Positions 23,771-33,645 of a stretch of DNA of 64,000 nt are shown in pieces. Both the position numbers and the translations under genes were made by a program. The notes beneath the pieces were generated by a model. It was not told the DNA's origin, made no database searches, and saw only the letters and a program-made list of their open reading frames with translations. The stretch is from Nymphaea colorata (Eukaryota; Streptophyta; Magnoliopsida; Nymphaeales; Nymphaeaceae): contig NC_045139.1 of assembly GCF_008831285.2 (NCBI RefSeq), positions 1,992,704 to 2,056,703 on the forward strand. The letters run 5' to 3'. How positions within the stretch are numbered: the stretch's first letter is position 1; the number at the start of each line of letters is the position of its first letter.

Positions 23771-23817
<47 letters not shown>
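23766..23817. repeat. (CG)n(AG)n compound microsatellite
   Basis: About ten CG dinucleotides run directly into about fifteen AG dinucleotides. A CG tract of this length is unusual in an otherwise AT-rich intergenic region. Confidence 0.95.
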
Positions 23818-23818
<1 letters not shown>

Positions 23819-26270
23819 TAGAGTCAAAATTAGGGCTTAGAACCTTCTCATTGCCGGATTTTGTGGCTCTCTTTGTATAGGAAGACTCTGCCACTCGTAT
23901 TTTGGGTGACTCTGCAGCTTTGTCTATCTACTCTGTTACCATCCCTCTTACTCTTTCACCAGAAACCCTAGTTTGACTGTTTCTTTCCCTCTCACAAGCC
24001 TTTGATTGCGCAGAGAGTTTCCATTTTTCTCCTCAAACCATTCTCTCCTTCTCTGGCTGGTTGGAAAAAAGGGCTTCGAAGCCCTTTTACTGACCAGCAA
24101 GCTCTTTTTCCTTGTCGAAAATGAAGGCTCTGACTCCCTTTTCTGCGGTAGGAAGAGGCGTCGAAGCCCTCAAATTTCGACAGAGGGCTTCACGCCCTTC
24201 TCACTCTCATGCACACCTTAGGCGATGACCGAGGGTTTCAGTTCTTTCATTTTCCTTACAAGACAGCAACATCATCTTCTTCGGTCGATAGTTCGTCCCA
24301 CTACGTCCCAGGTAGGGGTGACTCCTGCCTCTTTAGCGCTTTTTCTCTCTCGCTGACTCGGCCTCTCTCTCTGGAGTTTTGCTTTTTCTTGTTAAGATTC
24401 CATGAATTATGCTAGATTCGTTTGAATTTAGCTGAGTTTCTTTCCATACCTTCCTTTTTTTCCCCATTGGTCTTATTCTCGGGATCGTGGAATGTCAAGG
24501 GTCTGATTCAAAGCAGTGGCACCAAATTCAATTTAGCTCAGTCTCTCAAATTTTTGCTTGTTGTTGGAGGAAAAAGAGTTTGAAATTGTGGTTTACATGC
24601 AACAAGATGATAAATTCTAATTGATTTGAAAAGAATATTAACTATTGATCATAGTTACAAATAACATATGAGAGTGCAAGGTTTTTATTGAGTATAACAC
24701 GGTTGAAAAAAATGAAAAAAAAATGTAAATTTTAAAAAAACTAAGAATAAACAAAAAAGTATAATAAATGAGAAACTAATAACACAGGCATCCCTGTTTG
24801 GCATTAGAAAACGGTGAGGTTTTTTAAAGTTTTAAACGGCTATTTAATTTATTGCATTTTTTTTAAAAAAAACGTGTTTTTCTATGACTGCTACTGATCT
24901 ACCTGTCAACTGTGTTTGGCACAACACTTGACTTGTTGGTTGAACAAAAAACTCTAAAAAATGCATCCAATTTCAACTTCTGTTATGGTTTGGAGGATCT
25001 TTTTTCATTTTCTCCTCCTGTCTTTTTGTCGTATGATTATATTCACAGATTTTCACTTTGGAGAGTTAGGTTATAATGATTGGAAACCAAGTGCATCAAT
25101 TCCTGCAGTTTTTATGACATGACTTGTATACTATGTCACATAAATATGGGTAAGAGAAATGAAATGAATAGAGGAATGACCAATTGAAAAAATCTTGGTA
25201 TGGTAGTACGGTAAAATTTATAAATTCCAAAAAAGAAAAATCATATGTATAATCTCATAAAAAACATAAATAAACTTTAAGTTGAAGACATAAATAGGCT
25301 TTAAGTTAAAAAATATAAATACTATAACAAAGTTAATTAAATAAACAAGCAACACAAATATAATAAGAAGGCGTATTTATGTTGCATAATAAACAGAACT
25401 ATGAGAGAATAACGATTAACACTTAATAAGATAATGAGATTATGCAAAAAATCAACCACAATGGCATGAGCAAGAGGGCAAATTGGCAGGACCTAAGCAA
25501 GAGGGCAGGCAAACAAACATAACTATGAGTCGGGTTGTTACAGTAGTATCAAAGACGGTTTAACACTCGGGCCTAGGGTCTCACACGTGTGGACACGTGT
25601 GTCTTAAGGAATGTGGATTGTAACAACTTAAAAGTTTGGTTTGATATTGAAGATTGGAAGAAATTTTCAACGGCTTATAAATGGGATATTAAATAGATGA
25701 TTGTTCTGGTTTCTAGTTTTTTTAAAGCTGAAGCCGAAACCACTAAGCGGATGGGTTGGGATCCATCGGATTAGGTGTTCGAACCCAAAAGCGAGACGGA
25801 TTGATGGTTCGTATAATATCACGTGTAAAGTGCTTTTCAATATCAAAAGATTAATTCTCATCAACTTTTTCTAAAAAGGTAACAGATGTGAGTTCATGAA
25901 TTACACCAGGATACGTCTTTATTCTCTCATTTCCTAAACAAGAAACAAATAAATAGGCTAATTAAAATACTTAGTAGGCCTTGCTCATATATATTGTGCA
26001 GGTTCCAGGAAATACTCGTGAAAGCAACCATTTAGAATAAATTTGTCATACCTAGATTTTTATTGCTCAAACAATCTTACCTTTCTATTGTCCACAATCT
26101 TTTTGAAAAAAAAAAAATTGGTGGCACAAATTTTTAATCTATTTGATCATAAGATCTTAAATGATTGTCGTGGACTTTACATTTCCTAATTTTCATATTC
26201 CAGTTTTAGTACATATTGATCATCAGGAACAAAAATTTTTCTGAAAGAAGTTTAATGATCTGCAGATCTC
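23818..26270. other. Intergenic; possible old gene leader, then AT-rich sequence
   Basis: From about 23940 to 24420 the plus strand looks like a plant gene 5' region: an AAACCCTAG telo-box-like word, CT-rich leader and short frames, with the words GAAGCCCTTTT and GAAGCCCTC recurring. I could not recognise a product. 24600-26260 is very AT-rich and shows no coding signal. Confidence 0.35.
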
Positions 26271-26820
26271 CCCAAAGTTGAAGGCCCCCTACCTCAATGG
26301 TTGCGTGAATTGTTTGGCCCGACTTTACTAGCTTCCCAACCCTAAACCCTAACCCTAAACCCTAAAAGAAACAGAAACTGGTGCTCGACCACTGTAAAGG
26401 AGAATGTGAGTTTCGATCGGCGAGTTCGGGAGTTTGGAGCACCTGAGTTTGAATCACTTTGAATCACTGCCGTCACTGCCAGAGGAGATCTGCCGATTGG
26501 GTTCGGATCGAACCCTGAAACTCAAAGGATGCTCTGGAATATGCAGTTTACCAGGCAAATGTGGGAGATGAAAGCCAGAGTTCTTTTGGTGTTCTGTCCA
26601 ACAACAAGGTCTTCATAGGCACCTTCTCATCGTTCGAGTCTGTAGCATGTCTTATACATGAATGTCCACTTTGTTATTTGGCTACGGTGTCATCCTTCCT
26701 CTGTTGCTGGTTGACTCTACCGCTCTATCTATCCACTTCTCTTATTTTATTTTATGTGCAGCTGACTTATATATTTCATTGTTTTTATTTTGTTTTTAGG
26801 GTTTGTTCTTGTATTTAAGG
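26271..26820 (+). pseudogene. Unidentified coding-like patch, possibly a gene fragment
   Basis: After a good acceptor (ATCTGCAG near 26270) the plus strand reads LPKVEGPLPQWLRELFG and then stops at the telomere-like repeat. Further on, about 26528-26650, another frame reads DALEYAVYQANVGDES and continues to about 26818. Both have ordinary protein composition, but I recognise no family and cannot join them into one frame. They may be remnants of one gene or chance. Confidence 0.25.
26338..26366. repeat. Short interstitial telomere-like repeat
   Basis: About four units of CCCTAAA, one shortened to CCCTAA, lie in tandem. This is the Arabidopsis-type telomere unit; short runs also act as telo-box elements near promoters and 5' UTRs of plant housekeeping genes. 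Confidence 0.75.
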
Positions 26821-27889
26821 AACTTCTTGTCTCTAAATTTTGTTAGGCCCAAGTTGAAGAAAGTAAATGTTAAAGGGTTGCAACCAGTTCTTGCATCATT
26901 GAGCTCACTTGATTAGCAGAGGTTGAGTGGAGAAGTCTCAGACCTTGAGGTGTTGCATTTATGACTAAGAACGGTCATTCGATGAGCCCTGAGGCTAAAA
27001 TTGTTTATGGACTTGGAGTGTTGCGTGAATACACAAAAAGAATCAAACTGACAACAGGATTTTCATGAGTTAGTCCACCCAAGAAGTTAAACAGCAACTC
27101 TCGGAACTATTATGACTAATATTGTAAAAATCAGTTCATCAATGCCAAAGAATGTGGTTTTGTGGTGATAGACAGGGGGCTGACATAGGTTCTTGTTTAT
27201 ATTTTTAAAAATCAATTTCAAATTTTTAGATTACTTTTAAATTCAAGAAATAAGCCATCTGGTTTATGTATAAGCTAGCTATTTGGATACCTACAACATT
27301 GGTAAAAATTCAAAAATCAAATCAAATCGGCCAAGCTGCTAAGGTTGCAGCTCAATCAATTATGCATCAATCAGAACTGTTAATATGTACATTATTTTAA
27401 AAAATTAAAATGGAAGATAATAAAAGTTAAGTAAAAGAAAAATAAGATGAAAGCCCATTTTTTTAAGTTGTACGAAATCCTGGTAGATGGACTAAGCTTA
27501 CTGTATATAAATATCTCCTAAAGTTTAAGAAAATCATTTTACAAAGTAATGAAGTGAAGATTTTTTTATCAATATGTAGAACTTCTCAACTCAAAATATT
27601 TTTCAGCAGTTAATTTAAGAGAAACAAAAATCATCTAACGGTAATTCTGCAGAAGTGTTGAACGCCATTGGGCTTAATAGGTTGAAAAAGGTTTCCTTTT
27701 ATGTTTTATTGATTAATTTTATAATTATTTTAAATACAAAATAAGAAATGAGTTCATATCGATCAGAACAGGTGGTTGATACGTCACTTGGATCCGAAGT
27801 CGATACACGTTGATATCCATGGAAATATCCATGGAAAATTCCATCCATAAGGAGTTAGTCCAACCCGACCATTAAAACCCGAGTTTGAG

Positions 27890-27938
<49 letters not shown>

Positions 27939-28100
27939 AAATATTTAAAAAATTATTGTGTCCAACCGGCCCAGCCCGGTGCCTTTTTTTTGGGCCCAAC
28001 CAAGAGTTGAGCGGGCTATCGGGTACCTATGGCGGCTTGACCCAGTGCCCAACCTTAATGGAGGGAGATAGAGAAAAATCAATGGAAAGCAAAGTCTTCA
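26821..28100. other. Intergenic, no gene seen
   Basis: AT-rich. Contains a (TA)n tract at 27894-27933. A GC-richer patch (about 27940-28060) with GGGCCC and CGGGTACC words looks like a decayed repeat. No coding evidence. Confidence 0.5.
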
Positions 28101-28304
28101 TGTGTTTGGATGACTAATTAATAAGGAAGAAAAAAAAAAGAGAACTAATGACTGTGTTTGGATGCAAAGAAAAAAAAAAAGATATTTTAATATAAATTCA
28201 ATCTCTCCATTTTGGAGAGATTGGGATAAAAAGGAATGGACCTTCCTTCTCATTCATTTACGTTCCTTTGTTCATTTCTCTCGTTTTCCCTCCATCCAAA
28301 CACA
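28101..28304. mobile_element. Small MITE-like element with TGTGTTTGGATG ends
   Basis: The word TGTGTTTGGATG at 28101 (repeated at 28153) has its reverse complement CATCCAAACACA at 28293-28304. The interior is AT-rich and non-coding. Ends of this kind are common in plant MITEs. No target duplication could be fixed, and the doubled left end leaves the exact boundary open. Confidence 0.45.
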
Positions 28305-28737
28305 ACGGAAGAGACGAAGAAGGTAAATCACTGTTAGATTACCTCCCTTCTGGCGTTTGATCCTGTTCAATGTGTGATAGTTCTAATCTGTCTTCTTCAT
28401 TTTGATTCACATATTTAAATTTGTTCCTGGCCCTTTCAACTGGATCTGATTCTTTCATGGGTTCATCTCTGCTGTTTTTTTGTGTTTGATTCATTGATCA
28501 TCTGGCAAAAGATTTGCCATTGTTAAGTGTCAGGTTCCTGATCTAACTGACGCTGAACATTTTTGGTGTATGAAGTTCATACACCCTCATTATCTGAAAA
28601 GCTACTGTACATAGTCCCAAGACCACTTAATTTTTCTCTCTTAAAGAAACTCACACACTGTTCTCTCTCTCTCTCTTTCTTTGTTACTGCTTTTGTCTTC
28701 AATGGTTGTAGTTTGTTTCTCTCTCTCTCCTCTCTCT

Positions 28738-28795
<58 letters not shown>

Positions 28796-28998
28796 CTTAA
28801 CTCTTCCTTGATGCCAGCTATTTGGCATAAAAGGTATGACACCTCTTTAAAAAATATGAAAAAAGAAAGTTGTGTCCTCCACTCTACGCTTCTATGGTGC
28901 GGGTGATGCAGGCAAAGGCAGCTAATTGAATGGTGAAGATTAAGTTGTAAATATAGAAGGTAAAGTATTTTTTTCAAGAGCTGGAAATACCCTTCCAA

Positions 28999-29282
28999 AG
29001 ATAGAGAAAGAAACTGAACAAATGAGTTTCCTTAAATCAATTTTTTTCCACTTTTGAGAGGTACTTTGGACTCTAGAGAGAGGGGTGTACACATGCACTT
29101 ATGAACTCTTTATATATATATATATATATATATACTATTTTTAGAGGTATTTTAGACTAGAGAGAGAGAGAGAGAGAGAGAGACCCTTAGAGTGGGGGGT
29201 GTCTGTCCAAAGTACTTCTCAAAAAAGAAAAAAAAAAGATTTAAGGAAACTCATTTGTTCAGTTCTTTTCTTTCTCTCTATC

Positions 29283-29283
<1 letters not shown>
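28999..29283. repeat. Foldback inverted repeat within copy A
   Basis: Left arm 28999-29073 and right arm about 29205-29283 are reverse complements over about 75 bases with few mismatches (for example AACAAATGAGTTTCCTTAAA pairs with TTTAAGGAAACTCATTTGTT). The loop holds a (TA)n and a (GA)n tract. A transcript would fold into a long hairpin. The right arm alone recurs in copy C (about 37883-37975), the left arm in copy B (about 33404-33480). Confidence 0.75.
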
Positions 29284-29316
<33 letters not shown>

Positions 29317-29626
29317 TTTTATTTTTATAAACTTCTCTAGCTGTTTCCCCCTTTCCTCTTCAAGCTTACTTGCTGCGCCCCTTTGCTTGCTAATTAAGTT
29401 CTTCCCCTGAACATGAGTATATTTGTTCATGTAACTTTTGAGTGCAATCTGAATACCTCAAAGGGCTTTCCTTTCTTGGCTGTGTTGTTTTGATTTTCAA
29501 ATTTACATGTATTTAAAAATTTTCACTTGTGATATATAAAAATTTTAAAAATAATATTTTGGACCATGTTAAAATTTAAAAACTTTAATTTGACCCCTAT
29601 CATAAAAAATTTCTGGCTCCACTCTT

Positions 29627-30520
29627 ACTTTGTCACTATGGTGCGGCAGAAACGAACCCGCACCCACGTCGACGCGATGCGGGTGCAGGTGTGGGTGCGA
29701 CCAAGATGCGCACCCAAACCGCACCTGTTTAAGCGGTCGCACCCAAACCGCACCTGCAAGGAAACAGGGCACCAGGGAGAGTGAAGTGTGGGGAAAAGGG
29801 CAGTAGGAGAGGAAGAGTACGGGAGAGAGCGCAGGGCAGTAGGGAGGGAGAGAGAGTGGGGGAAAGGGCGGTAGAAGAGTACGGGAGAGAGCGCAGGGCA
29901 GTAGGGAGGGAGAGAGAGTGGGGGAAAGGGCGGTAGGGAGAGGAAGAGTGCGGGAGAGAGGGCAGGGCAGTAGGGAGAGAGAGAGAGTGTGGGGAAAGGG
30001 CAGTAGGGAGAAAGAGAGTGTGGGCAAAGGACGGTAGGGAGAGGAGAAGGAGTGCAGGAGAGAGGGCATGAGAGCTTGCCTGCCGGAGTGAAAGCCGCCG
30101 CTGCTCCTTCCTCCATTTCTTGTCTGCATCCAATGCTACAAAGAGGAAGAGGAATGAGAGGGCAACGAAAAGAGAAAAGGGAGACAAAAGAGGAAGAGGA
30201 GAGAGAATGGGAACCTACGTCTGGTCGGGCCTCCTATGGGATGTTACTTGTCATTACCTGATCCGGATCAGATATTGAGTCAAATATAAACTCCTTGTAT
30301 GTTACTTATTAAAAAGGATATCTAAGATTGGATATTTGTTTGAATCTCAAATAATATTAATATATATTATATATAATGTTTACAATTTTTTGTCATGTAT
30401 GTTTATATATATTAATATATTATAATAAAAAATTAATAATAATAATATATACGAGTGCCGCACCGCCGCACCTAAATTTTTTGAGATGTGCCGCACCTGC
30501 ACCTAGGTTACATAGCTCTT
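29627..30520. repeat. GC-rich insertion in copy A with purine-strand minisatellite
   Basis: Absent from the matching position of copy B (near 35490-35520). The left end has GCACCC/CCGCACC words and the right end has TGCCGCACCTGCACC. Between them, 29790-30060 is a minisatellite of imperfect units of about 60 bases containing GGGAAAGGGCGGTAG and GGAGAGAGCGCAGGGCAGTA, almost pure purine on the plus strand. The long Pro/Leu/Ser open frames on the minus strand come from this composition. Confidence 0.65.
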
Positions 30521-31942
30521 ACTGGACACCCTTTCTAAGCAATTCTTTCTTCTGTACACCAACCAACTTTCTTACACCAAATTGCTCACTCTCCTGCTCT
30601 ATCCATTTATTTGCATACTGTATTATAAAAATAGAACAAAATAAAGTAAATTTGAAAATCGAAACAACACCACCAAGAAAGGAAAGGAAAGGCACGTTTA
30701 AATCTGACTCTGAATATTCTCTCCCTGAAGGGTCCGCGTTTGCAAATAGCTGCGACGACCGGGAAGAGAAGTTGAGTAGCGACAAAATTAAGGATGCTTC
30801 CTGGAACTTTCACTCCCTCACTCATACAGTAGTTGAAATGCTATTTTTGGGTTTTGTTGAAACAATATTCAGGTGAGGATGATGGTACTATATCTGATTT
30901 GGATAAACTATATCTGAACTTTTCACAAAAAAAAAAAAATCAAATATAGACAAAAATTTAATGTCCAATTAAAAAAATCGGATCGGATTCAGATTTAAGT
31001 AATGACACCCAATCAGATTCAGATACGAATTCAAATGTACATAAATGTTCAATAGGATTCAAACTGGTTTAGCTTAAATTGGTCTCATATTTCCTTGTTA
31101 TTATAAACCCCATTTTTGTTGAATAGGATTTTACTCAAATTTTCCTAAATAATTTGTGTTCACCTTGTGATTTGGTATTCCAATTGGACCATTGGATCCG
31201 AACATTCATAAGTCAATACAAGCTTGTACTCTTTGAAAGGATTTAGTATATACGATCGTGGTTGAAGAACTTGAATCTGGTAATTTATAAGATTCAAATT
31301 GCATGTGCAGTTTCATTGGTAAATGAAAAAAACTTAAAATCCTTTGCTTATCACACCTTCGTGCTCTTTGATTTTGAGTTTCATCTTGAAAAGTAAACCT
31401 CAATGGAAACAAGAATACAATTTATGGGGGCACATATTCATAGGCGATAAAAAGGTTTCATGTTTTACGTGGAAGTTGAAGCAGATGAAGATCTCACTAT
31501 TTAGTATTGATGCAACTCTAAATTTTAAAGACCAAGAAAAGAAATAAGAGCTTCTGGTCTAGATTGTGCAGTAAGATTAATCTTCCTCCTTATCCAACAA
31601 CTAAATAGCATTTAATAAAAGTAGAATCCAACTCCATTTCCCATTTCTTGAAATAGCAAATGGACTAAATGCTGAGGAGTTTGGCCGTTCGTTTGCATTG
31701 GTAATAGAGTCTAAGCTACTTAGCAATTTCCTCCTTTTATGTTTTTTTGTGTTTGATTTGTTGTATCTAGCATAAGATTTGCCATTGTTAAGCATCTGGT
31801 TCCTGATCTAATTGATGCTGAACATTTTGGTGTATGAAGTTCATACACCCTCATTATGTTAAAAGCTACTCTACGTAGTCCCAAGACCGCTTCATTTCTC
31901 TCTCTTAAAAAGACGCACACACTACTCTCTCTCTCTTTCTTT

Positions 31943-32903
31943 TAGGCCCGGGCATAGGGCCGGGCCGGCCCTTCTGGCCCGGGCCCGGCCCGACCGGCCG
32001 AGTACCGGGCCTGGTCGACCATGCCCGAGGCCCAGCCCGACCCGTTTTTGTTAACTGGCAGGCCGGGCCGAGTCTTGCAGGGTCAGCCCGATGCCCACAC
32101 GACCGTCTCCGCCTCCTCCCGGTCGGCTCTCCGCCCTGCCAACGACCCCATCGGCTTCCCTCCATTCCTAGACGGCGACCAAGGCAGCCGTCCGCTCCCT
32201 TCCTTCCCCGACCTCTTTCTTCTGCTGGAGATTTTCAGTGTGGCTCTCTCGTGCAGCAACAAAGTGTGATGTACGCGGTCTTCGCCATTTCCAACCCCAA
32301 AACGCAAACAGAAAGAAAGGACGGGAAACCCTAGCAAAACTAATCTTCGCCAGGCACCAACATGCTTTCGATGTACGTGATCAAGCGCGCTTGCCCCTGA
32401 TGCGCCTTGCCAATTGGATATCCTTTGGCATGATCGTCACCCTCTTGGCGTGGATGGCGCACAGATTGGTGTCTTGAAGTGCTGCATTGGCGCTGCTCTG
32501 AAACCTCAGATCGGTCTTGAAATCCTAAGCGATCACACGGATGAGACGCTGGAAGGGTAGCTTTCAGATGAGAAGCTCGGTACTCTTCGGTGGGCTTGTT
32601 CTCCGGCGGGTTTGTCGCCGACGAGGCCGTTGACGGCAGCCATGGAAGAGACCAGCGTAGTTCGACGACGACAAACGGAAAAATGCGAAAGGGGGGGGGA
32701 GGGCGGCAGGGTGCGGCGGAGGAAGGAAGACCTAACGGGCCGTCGGGTTGGGCCGGGTCTAGAGAATGATAACCGGGCCCGACCCGTTAAGATCCCGGGC
32801 CGGGCCGGGCTATCTCAAGTTGAGCCCGATAAGGAAAATATTTTACCCGAACCCGGCCCGTACAGGGCCGGGCCTGGTCGCCCCGGCCCGATGCTCAGGC
32901 CTA
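31943..32903. mobile_element. Non-autonomous hAT-type transposon carrying gene fragments
   Basis: A 961-bp GC-rich element. The left end reads TAGGCCCGGGCATAGGGCC; the right end, reverse complemented, reads TAGGCCTGAGCATCGGGCC. It is flanked by the same 8 bases CTTTCTTT (31935-31942 and 32904-32911), the hAT target length. The matching sites in copies A (near 28675) and C (near 37755) read straight through CTTTCTTTGTTA without the insert, showing the empty site. Subterminal GGGCCGGGCC words are dense at both ends. No transposase. Inside is a broken histone H3 fragment and other gene-like GC-rich sequence, including a minus-strand stretch near 32280 that looks like a plant leader followed by ATGGCGAAG. 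Confidence 0.8.
32381..32587 (-). pseudogene. Histone H3 fragment inside the hAT-type element
   Basis: On the minus strand the frame begins KSTELLI (about H3 residue 56) and runs to the natural C-terminal RIRGKRA and stop at 32381. Recognisable parts are [38 protein letters not shown] and IQLARRIRG. Two in-frame stops interrupt it (at the R of LLIRK and the Q of IAQDF), and the twelve residues between AALQ and DTNLC of normal H3 are missing as an in-frame deletion. FQSSA..AL is the H3.1 pattern rather than FQSHAVLAL of H3.3. The region upstream (to about 32640) is too diverged to place. It cannot make a histone. Confidence 0.9.
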
Positions 32904-33536
32904 CTTTCTTTGTTACTTTGTTATTGCTTTTGTCTTCAAGAATTCTCATTTTGTGGCTTCTCTCTCTCTCTCTCTGTGCTTTTGCTTCAATGAATTCTCA
33001 TTTTGTGGCCTATCTGTGTCTCTCTCTCTTTCTCTCTCTCTGCTTTTGTCTTCAATGAAGACTCATTTTGTGGCCTCTCTCTCTGTATATATATATATAT
33101 TCCCTTTTTTGCCAGTTATATGGCACAACTCTTCCTTGATGCCAGCTATTTGGCATAAAAGGTACTACACCATCTGAAATGCTCAATGTTCTTAAAAAAT
33201 ATGAAAAAAAAAAAGAAATTGTGTTCTACTCTATGCCCCTATGGTATGGGTGATGCTATTAAAGGCAGCTACCAAACCCTCATAGGCCAGACTTGATCAA
33301 GTTCATGTTGACCATAGATCTGAAGAGATTGAATGGCGAAGATTCAGTTATAAATATAAAAGGTAAAGTATTTTTTTAAGGGTTGGAAATACCCTTCTCA
33401 AGATAGAAAGAGAGAAAGAAATGAACTGAACAAATGAGTTTCATTAACTCAATGTTTCTTTTTTGAGAGGTACTTTCGACTCTAGAGAGAGAGAGACCCT
33501 TAGAGAGGGCGGTATGTGTACACATATGCCGTTATG

Positions 33537-33645
<109 letters not shown>

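Larger units (their letters stand above)
28470..31070. repeat. Large dispersed repeat, copy A
   Basis: Matches copy B (31735-36000) in the same order: an ATCTGGCAAAAGATTTGCC block, a GTATGAAGTTCATACACC block, CT then (TA)n, a GATGCCAGCTATTTGGCAT block, a TTTATAAACTT-CTAG block and a block with AAATCTGACTCTGAATATTC (about 30700). A GC-rich stretch at 29627-30520 has no counterpart in B and must be an insertion. No protein domain found. Confidence 0.8.

Noticed and set aside
29569-30187. Long minus-strand open frames of 150-186 codons
   Set aside because: They are Pro/Leu/Ser repeats in three frames at once, produced by the purine minisatellite; no start context or family.
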